Part shown: piece by piece, positions 25,501 through 36,400 of the stretch | Layout: each line of letters opens with the position of its first letter | Position numbering within the stretch: the first letter of the stretch is position 1 | Assembly (NCBI GenBank): GCA_963776225.1 | Contig: CAVZLL010000001.1 | Coordinates: forward strand, 868,001-932,000 | Reading direction: 5' to 3' | DNA: 64,000 bases | Source of the DNA: Bog-756 sp963776225 | GTDB lineage: Bacteria > Actinomycetota > Acidimicrobiia > Acidimicrobiales > RAAP-2 | Position numbers and translations under genes: made by a program | The notes under the pieces: generated by a model | Database searches by the model: none | What the model was told of the DNA's origin: nothing | The model's input: only the letters and a program-made list of their open reading frames with translations

Positions 25501-26103
25501 ATGCCTTTGGTGAGCCAACACGTTCAGCGACTCGCTCTCCGTGCGACTCGAGAGCTGATCTGCCTCGGAGCGGTCGCGCTCGTCGCCACCGCGTGCGCGT
25601 CGCCTTCGACATCGCGTTCCGTCGCCAGTCTTCCCGGGAGTGTCGGCCGCACCCACTCGACGGCCGCGCTCACCGCGAGCCAGAGCGATCAGGACATGGT
25701 CGACTTCGCCCGTTGTCTCCGACGCCACGGTGTCGCGGAGCCGGACCCGTTCCACCGTCCGGGCCACGTCGGCCTGAGCATCGCGATTCCCCAGCCTGGG
25801 CCGACCGCCAACTCGGCCCTGGCCGCGTGCGACCACCTCATTGTGCCGATCCAACAGCAGAAACAGGCGGGGGCCCGGCAGGAGCTCGCCGCGTGGCTGC
25901 CGGCCCTGACCCGGTACGCCCAGTGCATGCGGAACCACGACATCGCCATGCTGGATCCTGACGCGGAGGGTTCCCTCAACCTCGGAGCTGTTCCCGGGAT
26001 CTCGAGCGACTTCGGCCGGTATTCACCGCAGTTCCGTGCAGCCGACGGCGCCTGCCGGCACCTTCTCCCCGCAGCGGTCCATGACGACGGGACCGGGCCG
26101 TGA
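25501..26103 (+). CDS. Lipoprotein of unknown function, first gene of exporter operon
   Basis: A 200-residue lipoprotein with a strong AGGAGG site and ATG 25501. The signal peptide ends at VATAC. The mature part has four widely spaced Cys in DFARCLRRHGV, LAACDHL, YAQCMRNHDI and DGACRHL, which suggests two disulfides or two helical repeats of the pattern CMRxHG-x-DPD. Similar proteins occur beside MacB-like exporters in actinobacteria, but their function is not known to me. The adaptor gene overlaps its stop (GTGA). Probably a surface component of the exporter. Confidence 0.75.
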   Translation: MPLVSQHVQRLALRATRELICLGAVALVATACASPSTSRSVASLPGSVGRTHSTAALTASQSDQDMVDFARCLRRHGVAEPDPFHRPGHVGLSIAIPQPGPTANSALAACDHLIVPIQQQKQAGARQELAAWLPALTRYAQCMRNHDIAMLDPDAEGSLNLGAVPGISSDFGRYSPQFRAADGACRHLLPAAVHDDGTGP

Positions 26104-27209
26104 GCGGCCGCCGCATTCGCCGCTCGGCAGCCCTGATCGGGGCGGCCGTCGTCGGGTCGGTGAGCACGGTTGCCGTCTGGGGGCGCACCACGACGTCCGC
26201 GTCGACTTCTCCTTCCCCGTCGGTCTCGACTGCGACGATCGCGCGCACCGACCTGGTCACGACCACGCTCACCGAGGGCACCCTCGGGTACGCCTCCTCC
26301 AGTCCGGTCGTCAACCGGACCACCGGCACCTACACCTGGTTGCCGGGTCCCGGCAGCACCATCGACCCGGGACAGGTCCTGTACAGGGTCGATGATCTCC
26401 CGGTCGTCCTCATGGCCGGTGCGACACCGGCGTGGCGGAGCTTCGGACCCGGCATGAGCGACGGACCCGACGTCGACGAGCTGCAGTCGAATCTCATCGC
26501 CATCGGCGACGCACGTGGGTTGTTCTCGACACCGAACGCCCACTTCAGTTCGTTGACGGCGGAGGCCGTCGACCGGTGGCAGGCTTCCAACGGCCTCGCC
26601 ACCGATGGCCAGATTCCCCTCGGAGAGCTCGTCTTCCTCCCGGTCCGGGTTCTCGTCGGGGCGGAGAGCGTCGCCCCGGGGCAGCCCGCGTCGCCTGGTG
26701 ACACGCCGTACCAGGTCAGCACGACCACCCGGACGGTGACCGTTCCCCTGAACCCGAATCTGCCCACCGTGACGGTCGGAGAGCACGTGTCGATCGTCCT
26801 GCCGACGAACGCCACCACACCCGGAACCGTGACCGCCGAGGGATCCGCCCCACCGACCGTGACCGGGGGAACGACGGGGCCATCCGCGGGGTCGGGGAGC
26901 ACGAGCAGCTCGAGCCAGCCCCAGGCCTCGGCAGTCCTGACGGTGATTCCGGACGATCCCGCGGCCACCGGCACCGGTGCAGGCGTCGCCGTGCAGGTGT
27001 CACTCACCACCCGGTCGGTGACCGGCGTGCTGGCAGCACCGATCACCGCGTTGCTCGCCCTGGCCGGCGGCGGCTACGGGGTGGATGTGGTCGGGCCCGG
27101 GGGCACCCATCGCCTGGTCGGCGTCACCACCGGGATCTTCACGGGGTCCCAGGTCCAGGTGAGCGGTGCCGATATCCACGCCGGAACCAGGGTCGTGGTC
27201 GCCCAGTGA
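26100..27209 (+). CDS. Membrane-anchored adaptor with peptidoglycan-binding domain
   Basis: A 369-residue protein starting at GTG 26100 over the lipoprotein's stop. One N-terminal membrane anchor (AALIGAAVVGSVSTVAVWG) is followed by a barrel-sandwich-like segment (GTLGYASSSPVVNRTTGTYTWLPGPGSTIDPGQVLYRVDD). At about 118-165 is a peptidoglycan-binding-1-like domain (DVDELQSNLIAIG, AVDRWQASNGLATDGQI). The last third resembles the membrane-proximal part of HlyD/MacA adaptors, including VLAAPITALLALAGGGYGVDVV. This is the usual adaptor of Gram-positive MacB-like exporters, tying the pump to the wall. Overlaps the ATPase gene by four bases. Confidence 0.85.
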   Translation: MSGRRIRRSAALIGAAVVGSVSTVAVWGRTTTSASTSPSPSVSTATIARTDLVTTTLTEGTLGYASSSPVVNRTTGTYTWLPGPGSTIDPGQVLYRVDDLPVVLMAGATPAWRSFGPGMSDGPDVDELQSNLIAIGDARGLFSTPNAHFSSLTAEAVDRWQASNGLATDGQIPLGELVFLPVRVLVGAESVAPGQPASPGDTPYQVSTTTRTVTVPLNPNLPTVTVGEHVSIVLPTNATTPGTVTAEGSAPPTVTGGTTGPSAGSGSTSSSSQPQASAVLTVIPDDPAATGTGAGVAVQVSLTTRSVTGVLAAPITALLALAGGGYGVDVVGPGGTHRLVGVTTGIFTGSQVQVSGADIHAGTRVVVAQ

Positions 27210-27889
27210 GCGTGTTGGAGCTCGAAGGGGTGACCAAGGAGTATCCCGGATCTCCGTCCGTCTTCGCGCTCCGCTCGGCGAGCCTGGTGATCACGTCGGG
27301 TGAGTTGGCGGCCATCGTGGGTCCCTCCGGATCGGGGAAGTCGACGCTCCTGGCCATCGCCGGCACGCTGGAACGCCCGAGCACCGGTCGGGTCACGGTG
27401 GCAGGCAACCCCGTCGAGAGCCTGTGCGATCGTGACCTGTCCGCCATCCGTGCCTACCAGATCGGGTTCGTCTTCCAGCAGTTCTTTCTCGTCCCGACGC
27501 TGTCGACGCTCGACAACGTCGCCAACGGCCTCCTGTACAGAGGGGTCGGGGTCGAAGAGCGGCGTCGCGCTGCCCGGCTCGCGCTCGAGGCCGTGGACCT
27601 GGCGCATCGCATGTCGCATCGACCCGGCGAGCTCTCCGGTGGCGAGTGTCAGCGAGCGGCCATCGCACGGGCGCTCGTCGGAGATCCGGCCATCATCCTC
27701 GCCGACGAACCGACGGGGAACGTCGACTCGATTCAGGGCACGGGGATCCTGCGCGTGCTGACGGAGCTCAACCGCAACGGGGCGACGATCGTCGTGGTCA
27801 CCCACAACCAGGAGATCGCCGACGCGCTGCCGAGGACCATCCGGCTTCGAGACGGTGCGATCGAAGAGGACACCGGAACGCCGGAATGA
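27206..27889 (+). CDS. ABC exporter ATP-binding protein (MacB/LolD type)
   Basis: A 227-residue ABC ATPase with Walker A GPSGSGKST, Q-loop FVFQQFFLVPTLS, signature LSGGECQR, Walker B IILADEPTGNVD and H-loop VTHN. The QQFFLVPTLST and ADEPTGNVD sequences are characteristic of the MacB/LolD/FtsE group. GTG start overlaps the adaptor stop and its own stop overlaps the permease start, so four genes in a row are translationally coupled. Confidence 0.92.
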   Translation: MSVLELEGVTKEYPGSPSVFALRSASLVITSGELAAIVGPSGSGKSTLLAIAGTLERPSTGRVTVAGNPVESLCDRDLSAIRAYQIGFVFQQFFLVPTLSTLDNVANGLLYRGVGVEERRRAARLALEAVDLAHRMSHRPGELSGGECQRAAIARALVGDPAIILADEPTGNVDSIQGTGILRVLTELNRNGATIVVVTHNQEIADALPRTIRLRDGAIEEDTGTPE

Positions 27890-29124
27890 CGAGCGTGTCC
27901 GAGGCCGATCCCGGCCGTCCCACTCCGACCAGAGGTCAGGCCCGCCTGCGCGTGCGAGACGTCCCGGGTCTCGCCCTTCTCGGTCTCCGTGGGCGGCCGG
28001 CGCGGACGGTGCTCTCCGCAGCCGGCATCGCGCTGGGGGTCGCCACGATGGTCGGTGTGCTCGGCATCTCGAGCTCGAGTCGGGCACAGCTGATCGCCCA
28101 GATCGATGCACTCGGCACGAATCTCCTCACGGTCTCCCCAGGTCAATCGTTCTCCGGCCAGCAGGTCACCCTGCCCGAGCAGGCGCCCGTGATGGTCCGA
28201 CGGATCGGGCCGGTCCTCGGGGCGTCAGCGATCGGGGACGTCGGCTCGAACGTGAACGTCTTCCGCAACGACCGAATTTCCCCCGCCAACACCAATGCCA
28301 TCAGCGTGTACGCCGCCGAGACGACGCTGCTCGCGACCCTGCAGGGCCATCTCGCTCACGGTTCGTTCCTCAACGCCGCCACGGCGCACTCGCCCGCCGT
28401 CGTGCTCGGGGCCGGCGCTGCCGGAGCCCTCGGGATCACCTCGGTGGGCGGGGCCGCCGAGATCTGGCTCGGGGACCACTGGGTCACCGTCGTCGGCATC
28501 CTCGACCCGGTCGGGCTCGCCCCTGAGCTAGACCGCAGTGCGCTGGTCGGGTTCCCCTTCGCCGAGCAGTCCCTCGGCGCCGATGGATCACCGGTCGAGA
28601 TCTATGTGAGAACCGATCCGGTCAGCGTCGCCGCCGTGCAATCGGTGCTTGCCGCGACTGCCGATCCGGCCGCTCCACAGAACGTCTCCATCACCAACCC
28701 GTCCGATGCGCTGGTCGCCCGGGCCGACGCGTCGTCGGCGTTCCGGAGCCTGTTCCTGGCTCTGGGCGCCGTCGCGCTCGTCGTCGGTGGAGTCGGTATC
28801 GCCAACACGATGGTGATCGCCGTGCTCGAGCGGCGCAACGAGATCGGACTGCGGCGCGCACTCGGAGCGCGCCGGATCCATGTCGGAACCCAATTCGTGG
28901 CCGAATCGACGCTGCTCGCGACGCTCGGTGGAGCAGCAGGGGCAGTCCTCGGAGCCTTCGTCACGTCGGTCTACGCCGCCGCTCGTCATTGGAGCACCGA
29001 GGTTCCTGTCGGCGCCCTCCTCGCTGCCATCGCTGCAGCCCTCGTCGTCGGAGCGGTCGCCGGGATGTACCCGGCAATACGGGCCGCCCGCCTCACGCCG
29101 TCGGAGGCGCTGCGAGTCGTGTAG
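27886..29124 (+). CDS. ABC exporter permease (MacB/FtsX type)
   Basis: A 412-residue MacB-like permease. One membrane helix near residues 36-58 (RGRPARTVLSAAGIALGVATMVGVL), a large extracytoplasmic domain (about 60-285), then three C-terminal helices including GGVGIANTMVIAVLERRNEIGLRRALGA and a final GMYPAIRAARLTPSEALR, all family landmarks. With the ATPase and wall-binding adaptor it should form a mechanotransmission exporter for a peptide, lipid or antibiotic, without moving substrate through the membrane helices. Last gene of the operon. Confidence 0.9.
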   Translation: MTSVSEADPGRPTPTRGQARLRVRDVPGLALLGLRGRPARTVLSAAGIALGVATMVGVLGISSSSRAQLIAQIDALGTNLLTVSPGQSFSGQQVTLPEQAPVMVRRIGPVLGASAIGDVGSNVNVFRNDRISPANTNAISVYAAETTLLATLQGHLAHGSFLNAATAHSPAVVLGAGAAGALGITSVGGAAEIWLGDHWVTVVGILDPVGLAPELDRSALVGFPFAEQSLGADGSPVEIYVRTDPVSVAAVQSVLAATADPAAPQNVSITNPSDALVARADASSAFRSLFLALGAVALVVGGVGIANTMVIAVLERRNEIGLRRALGARRIHVGTQFVAESTLLATLGGAAGAVLGAFVTSVYAAARHWSTEVPVGALLAAIAAALVVGAVAGMYPAIRAARLTPSEALRVV

Positions 29125-29349
29125 CCCCGCCACCGGTGGACGTTCTCCGACCCGAGCAGGAATCGAGAAGCGTCGATCACGGGGCCTCCGGTACGGTTGA
29201 CATCAACACCAGGGGATGGACGCACGGCCGAACGCCGAACCGGCGTCCACCGAGACCCCGGCGATGTCCGCGCGGTTGCGTCTGCAGCTGACCGGGGGGG
29301 CACGGTGCACCGCGCCAATCACACGAAAGAAGGGAAGGGAGGACGGTCC

Positions 29350-29586
29350 ATGAAGACCATGACGTGTCAACAATTGGGTGGTCCGTGCGAGTTTCCCCAC
29401 CACGGCTCGACCGCGGACCAGGTCATCAAGGCGCAAGATCGACACCTCAAGGAACGGGTGGCCGAAGGCGATGTGACCCACGAACCCGCCCTCGAGGACA
29501 TGAAGGGACGATGGAAGAATCCCATCGGCGGAATGGGGTGGTACCGGAGGGCCAAGCGCGATTTTCGGGACCTTCCCGAAGACTGA
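29350..29586 (+). CDS. Small DUF1059-like protein
   Basis: A 78-residue protein beginning MKTMTCQQLGGPCEF, the usual opening of DUF1059 proteins, with ATG 29350 after an AGGGAGGA site; the frame is open further upstream but without similarity. Two Cys lie in the conserved N-terminal block. The C-terminal half (MKGRWKNPIGGMGWYRRAKRDF) is basic and not typical of the family. Function unknown. It stands alone, 225 bases after the exporter operon. Confidence 0.75.
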   Translation: MKTMTCQQLGGPCEFPHHGSTADQVIKAQDRHLKERVAEGDVTHEPALEDMKGRWKNPIGGMGWYRRAKRDFRDLPED

Positions 29587-29685
29587 TGGGTCACGAAGAC
29601 TGATCGGCCGCAGAGTGCCCGACAGAGCGGTCACAGCAGTCAAAACGACACGGTGGTCTGGATGACGCGGACCGTCCGTTTCCGG

Positions 29686-30162
29686 CTACGCCGGGGACTG
29701 CACCTGCCGGATCACACAGGCCACGTCGGTCAGTCCGGGTGCGCTGGTGGCTGACCAAGGCACCTTGTCCCCGGGAGCAACGCGGGGAGTCACCACGATC
29801 CTGGTGTCGAGCACGGTGTCGCCCGGTTGAGAGACGATGTCAACGACGATCTGGTAGTTGCGGGTCGTCTTGGCGGAATTCGTCACATTGCCGTGGAGGA
29901 TCCACGAGCCGGCGACCTCGGTGCAGGGACCGGTCGTCGTGACGTCGTGGCGGGCGTTCCTGGACAAGCTGAAGGGAATACTCGTTCCAGTGGTGGTTCG
30001 CACCGTCGTCACGGTGGACGCCGACGTGGAAGTCGACGAGAGCGACGAGGCCGAGCCGCCCGACGAGCAGGCGGCGAACAGCAGTCCAGCTGTCAGACCG
30101 AAAATGGTGGTTCCCGCGCGCATGCGGCCGGGTGGGGTACGCCGTACAGTGGTCCTCTTCAC
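29686..30162 (-). CDS. Small Ser/Thr-rich lipoprotein
   Basis: About 158 residues from a GTG at 30162; an in-frame ATG at 30123 is an alternative and neither has a clear ribosome site. The signal peptide ends in the lipobox LFAAC. A Ser/Thr linker of about 40 residues follows, then a beta-rich domain (ARHDVTTTGPCTEVAGSWILHGNVTNSAKTTRNYQIVVDIV) that resembles the Ig-like FxLxxN domain found in exported actinobacterial proteins. Two Cys could form one disulfide. Function unknown. Confidence 0.65.
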   Translation of the reverse strand: MKRTTVRRTPPGRMRAGTTIFGLTAGLLFAACSSGGSASSLSSTSTSASTVTTVRTTTGTSIPFSLSRNARHDVTTTGPCTEVAGSWILHGNVTNSAKTTRNYQIVVDIVSQPGDTVLDTRIVVTPRVAPGDKVPWSATSAPGLTDVACVIRQVQSPA

Positions 30163-30470
30163 TGGCGCATGGTACCGAAAGCGGACGCGGAGGCCCACGA
30201 TCGCCAGCTCCAGCCAGAAGGAGTGGACGTAGCAGACTCATCCGGCCGATGCGGGCTGTGACCGACCCGTGCCCCGGGTATGGATTCGGCGGGGTCGACC
30301 GGTGAGATGACGCCTGGAGATGGCCGACAACCGCCGTCGGGGTCACGGCGACCACAGCCGGTGATGTCGGTTGCACGAGGGTGCCCGTCCGGGCAGGATG
30401 TCGCGCAACGGGAGCGCGGATCTCCTGTCTTCAGTGAGTGGCCCCCGGCCACGGCGGAGGTGGCCGATAG
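30163..30470. other. Intergenic region before the giant repeat protein
   Basis: No gene was recognised in these 308 bases between divergent genes. One short inverted repeat (TGCCCG/CGGGCA with a two-base centre, near 30390-30403) lies about 70 bases before the giant gene's start. A GGAGG sits ten bases before its ATG. The region was compared by eye with c-di-GMP and ydaO riboswitch cores without a match. Confidence 0.4.
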
Positions 30471-33400
30471 ATGAGTGCACGTCGTCGGACGGAGATCGTC
30501 CTTGCTTCTCTGGTGGTTCTCGTGGCGAGCACGGCCTCGCTCGTGGCCACCTCCACCGCGGCAACAGCTGCACCCGGCCCGGCGTTCACCTGCGCCACGC
30601 CGACCTACTTTCTCTCCCAGGGCACCCAGACGGCCAGCGACCCGACCAAGACCCAGCTGTACACGTCGACCGCCGAGACTGGCACGACGGTCTACACCAC
30701 GCTGGGCTCTCCGCAGCCCGAGGTCTACAACGCCCTCGGCTTCGACCCCCTCAACCAGTACCTGTACTCGACGCTGCTCGGCGGGAACGTCCTCTACCAG
30801 ATCGACGACACCGGGACCGCCAACTCGCTCGGCGCCATCAGCGGCTACACCGCCGTGCCCGACCAGCCGGCCGACGGTGCCTTCGACGCCTCGGGGAACT
30901 ACTGGATCACCGGCGGAAACGGATCGACCACGGCGTACGAGATCAACGTCACCTCCACCCCGCCCAAGGTGATCAGCTCTCTCGCTCTCACCCAGTCCTG
31001 GCAGCCGATCGACTACACCCTGAACGGTGGCTTCATGTGGGGTCTGTACAACCGCACCCTCTACCGCCTCAACATGGCCACCGGCACGGTGAGCACCTTC
31101 AACGGGCCGTCCGGCCTCGAGGACGAGGACTCCGGCAACTACGGCGCGGCGTGGACCTACGACAACGGCAACCTCGGGTTCTCCAACAACGCGAACGGCA
31201 GCGTCTATCAGATATCGGTGACCAATCCGAGCAGCAGCACCCCCAGCTTCGCACTGCTCGACATGTCCACCGGACCCGTCGCCGGCCAGAGCAACGACGG
31301 CGCCACCTGCGAGCCGGTCGCCCCCCCGTCCACCGACCTCTCGATCGCCAAGTCCGGTCCGGCCACCGTGCAGCCCGGCGGTCTGGTGACCTGGACGCTG
31401 GTGGTGAAGAACAACGGCCCCAACAACAGCCAGGGCTTCGCCGTCGATGACACAGTTCCCAGCGGGTACACCAACGTGACCGCCAACTCAGGCTGCATGG
31501 TCGCCGGCACCAGTGTGACCTGCGCAGGAGCGGCCCTGGCCAACGGCGCCAGCACCACCGTCACCCTCACCGCCGACGCGCCGTCCACCTACGGCACCTG
31601 CACCACCAACAACGCCACGGTCACCGCTGACCAGATGGATCCCAATTCGGCCAACAACGCCTCCAGTGTGCAGACCTGCACCATGGGCAAGATCAACATC
31701 TCCAAGTCGGCCAGTCCGGGCAGCTACACGGCCGCCGGCCAGACGATCCACTATTCGTACCTGGTCACCAACGGGAGTTCGTCGAACATGACCGGCATCA
31801 CGGTCACCGACCCCATGGCCGGGCTCTCGGCGATCTCGTGCCCATCGACCACGCTCGCCGCCGGAGCCTCGGAAACCTGCACGGCCACCTACACCACCAA
31901 GGGCTCCGACGTCACGATCGGCACCATCTCGAACACCGGTACCGCGAACGGCACCGTCAATGGGGGGCAGGTCACCGCGTCGTCCTCGCTGACCATCCCC
32001 TACTCGGCATTGACCCTGGCAAAGACCGCGGTGACCACCGGCTACTCGGCCTCGGGGCAGGCCCTCACCTACAACTACCTGGTGACCAACGCGGGCAAGT
32101 CGACCATCAACTCGATCGCCATTTCCGACAGCAAGGTGCCGGCCGCCAGCCTGACCTGCCCGAGCCCGTCCTTGGCGTCCGGGGCGTCGGAAATCTGTAC
32201 CGGGACCTACGTGACCACCGCCGCCGACATGACGGCCGGGTCGGTGACCAACACCGCCACCGCTACCGGTACCGACTCCGTCGGAAACGGAGTGACCTCC
32301 AACCAGTCGCACGCCACGGTGTCGGCCAGGACGTCGTCGCTCTCGCTGGTCAAATCCTCCACCACGAGCGGCTACTCTGCCGCCGGCCAGACCCTCTCCT
32401 ACGACTACGTGGTCAAGAACAACGGCACCACCACCATCAACGCGATCACCGTCTCCGACAACAAGGTGGCCCCGGCCAACCTCACCTGCCCGGGCTCGTC
32501 GTTGGCAGCAGGAGCCTCCGAGACCTGCACCGGCACCTACGTGACCACTCAGACCAACGTCGACGCCGGTTCGGTGACCAACACCGCTACCGCCGGTGGC
32601 ACCGACCAGTACGGCCTCCCGATCACCTCCAACCCGTCGTCGGTCACCGTTCCGACCGCCGGCACCACCTCGTCACTCTCGCTCACCAAGACCGCCACCG
32701 TCGGCGGCTACTCCGCCGCCGGCCAGACCCTGTCCTACGACTACCTGGTCAAGAACACCGGCACCACGACCATCTCGGACATCACCATCTCCGACAACCT
32801 GGTGGCCGCAGCCAACCTGACCTGTCCGCAGCCCTCGCTTGCCCCCGGGGCCTCGGAGACCTGCACTGGGACGTACGTGACGATCCAGGCCAACGTCGAT
32901 GCCGGCTCGGTGACCAACGTTGCCACCGCCGGCGGAACGAACCCCTCCGACACGCCGGTCACCTCGAACCAGTCCACCGCGACGGTGACGGCCAACGGTG
33001 CCGCCTCGTCGCTCTCGCTGGTCAAATCCTCCACCACAAGCGGCTACTCCGCCGCCGGCCAGACCCTGTCCTATGACTACCTGGTCAAGAACACCGGCAC
33101 CACGACCATCTCGGACATCACCATCTCCGACAACCTGATCGCGACGGTCAGCTGCCCGCCCGGCCCGCTGGCCCCGGGCGACTCGGAGACCTGCACGGGC
33201 AGCTACTCGGTGACCCAGGCCGACGTGGACGCCGGATTCGTGACCAACAACGCCACTGCCATCGGTACCGACCCCTCCAACGAGCCGGTGACGTCGAACA
33301 AGTCCACGGTGACCGTGACGGCCCATGGCACCACCTCGTCACTGTCGCTGACCAAGTCCACCACCACCCCGAGCTACTCTGCCGCCGGCCAGACCCTGTC

Positions 33401-36400
33401 CTACGACTACCTGGTCAAGAACACCGGCACCACCACCATCTCGACCATCGGCGTTTCCGACAACCGGATCGCGACGGTCAGCTGCCCCGACTCCTCGCTG
33501 GCCCCGGGGGCCTCGGAGACCTGCACCGGCAGCTACACCACCACCCAGGTCGACGTCGACACCGGCTCGGTGACCAACGCCGCCACCGCCAGCGGCACCA
33601 ATCCCGCCAGCAGCCCGATCACCTCCAACCCGTCGACGGTGACCGTGCCTGCCAGCGGGGCGACCTCGTCACTGTCGCTGACCAAGTCCACCACCACCCC
33701 GAGCTACTCTGCCGCCGGCCAGACCCTGTCCTACGACTACCTGGTCAAGAACACCGGCACCACCACCATCTCGACCATCGGCGTTTCCGACAACCGGATC
33801 GCGACGGTCAGCTGCCCCGACTCCTCGCTGGCCCCGGGGGCCTCGGAGACCTGCACCGGCAGCTACACCACCACCCAGGTCGACGTCGACACCGGCTCGG
33901 TGACCAACGCCGCCACCGCCAGCGGCACCAATCCCGCCAGCAGCCCGATCACCTCCAACCCGTCGACGGTGACCGTGCCTGCCAGCGGGGCGACCTCGTC
34001 ACTGTCGCTGACCAAGTCCACCACCACCCCGAGCTACTCTGCCGCCGGCCAGACCCTGTCCTACGACTACCTGGTCAAGAACACCGGCACCACCACCATC
34101 TCGACCATCGGCGTTTCCGACAACCGGATCGCGACGGTCAGCTGCCCCGACTCCTCGCTGGCCCCGGGGGCCTCGGAGACCTGCACCGGCAGCTACACCA
34201 CCACCCAGGTCGACGTCGACACCGGCTCGGTGACCAACGCCGCCACCGCCAGCGGCACCAATCCCGCCAGCAGCCCGATCACCTCCAACCCGTCGACGGT
34301 GACCGTGCCTGCCAGCGGGGCGACCTCGTCACTGTCGCTGACCAAGTCCACCACCACCCCGAGCTACTCTGCCGCCGGCCAGACCCTGTCCTACGACTAC
34401 CTGGTCAAGAACACCGGCACCACCACCATCAGTGGCCTCGGGGTCACCGACACCCTGGTGTCCCCGGCCAACCTCTCCTGTCCCGACTCCTCGCTGGCCC
34501 CGGGGGCCTCGGAGACCTGCACCGGCAGCTACACCACCACCCAGGTCGACGTCGACGCCGGTTCGGTGACCAACATCGCCAATGCCACCGGCACCGACGC
34601 CCATGACAACCCGGTCGTTTCGCCCGGGTCGACGGTGACTGTGCCGGCGGTCGGCACCACGTCGTCGTTGTCACTGACCAAATCCAGCATCTCGAACGGC
34701 TACTCGGCCGCGGGCGGCACGCTCTCCTACAACTACCTGGTGACAAACACCGGCACCACCACGATCTCGTCGATCGCGGTCTCCGACAACCGGATCGCTG
34801 CCGTCAGCTGCCCGGCCTCGTCGCTGGCCCCGGGCGGCTCGGAGACCTGCACCGGCAGCTACACCACCACCCAGGCCGACGTCGACGCCGGCCAGGTGAC
34901 CAACACCGCCAGAGCCAGCGGCACCAATCCCGCGAACAGCCCGGTCACATCCAACCCCTCGACGGTGACCGTGCCTGCCAAGGGCACGACCTCGGCCCTT
35001 TCCCTGGTCAAGTCCACCACCACCAGTGGCTACGCGTCCGCAGGGGACTTCGTCTTCTACGGCTACCTGGTGACAAACACCGGCACCACCACGGTCTCGT
35101 CGATCAGCATCTCCGACAACCAGCTGGCTCCGGCCGACCTGTCCTGCCCGGACTCCTCCCTGGCCCCGGGAGCCCATGAGACCTGCACCGGCACCTACAT
35201 CACCACCCAGGCCGACGTCGACGCCGGTTCTGTGACCAACAGGGCCACCGCCTCGGGCACCGACCCCCACGGCAGCCCGGTCACCTCCAACCCATCGACG
35301 GTGACAGTGCGAGCGGCAGGCACCACGTCCTCGCTGTCGCTGACCAAGACCGCCGTCACCCCGAGCTATTCGGCAGCCGGCCAGACCCTGACCTACAACT
35401 ACCTGGTGACCAACACCGGCACCACCACGATCTCGGCAATCGCCGTCTCCGACAACGTGATCGCCACGGTCAGCTGCCCGGACCCCGCCCTGGCTCCGGG
35501 AGACTCGGAGACCTGTTCCGGAAACGACACCACCACCCAGGCCGACGTGGACGCCGGCTCGGTGACCAACACGGCCACCGCCAGTGGCACCGACCCCTAC
35601 AACAACCCGGTGACATCGAACCGGTCGACAGTGACCGTGCCGGCCAAGGGCACCACCTCCTCGCTGTCGCTGACCAAGACAGCCGTCACCCCGAGCTATT
35701 CGGCAGCCGGCCAGACCCTGACCTACAACTACCTGGTGACCAACACCGGCACCACCACGATCTCGGCAATCGCCGTCTCCGACAACGTGATCGCCAAGGT
35801 CAGCTGCCCGGACCCCTCCCTGGCTCCGGGAGACTCGGAGACCTGCTCCGGGAACGACACCACCACCCAGGCCGACGTGGACGCCGGCTCGGTGACCAAC
35901 ACGGCCACCGCCTCGGGCACCGATCCGCAGCACAACCCGGTCACCTCCAACCCGTCGAAGGCGATCGTGCCGGCCCGTGGAGCCACCGCGGCCCTGTCCC
36001 TGGTCAAGTCGGCGCTCACCGGCGGCTACTCGGTCCCGGGTGAGACCCTCTCGTACGACTACCTGGTGACCAACACCGGCACCACCACCATCTCGTCGAT
36101 TGCCGTCACCGATGACCACGTGGCCCCGGCCGACCTGTCCTGCCCGAAGTCGTCGCTCGCCCCCACGTCCTCCGAGACCTGCACCGGGACGTACAAGACG
36201 ACCCAAGTCGACGTGGACACCGGCTCGGTGACCAACACCGCCACCGCATCGGGCACCGATCCGCAGCACAACCCGGTCACCTCGAACCAATCGATTGCCA
36301 CCGTGCCCGCCAGCTCCAGTCCCTCGATCTCGATCGACAAGACCACAAACGGGTCCGACGGGCTCGACATCCCGCTCGGCGCGGCGGTCACCTGGGCCTA

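Noticed and set aside
30280..30470. Riboswitch upstream of the giant surface protein
   Set aside because: Only a short inverted repeat was seen; the conserved cores of c-di-GMP or c-di-AMP riboswitches were not recognisable.
33333..34430. CRISPR-like array
   Set aside because: Units are contiguous, 330 bp long and coding, with no short repeat/spacer pattern.
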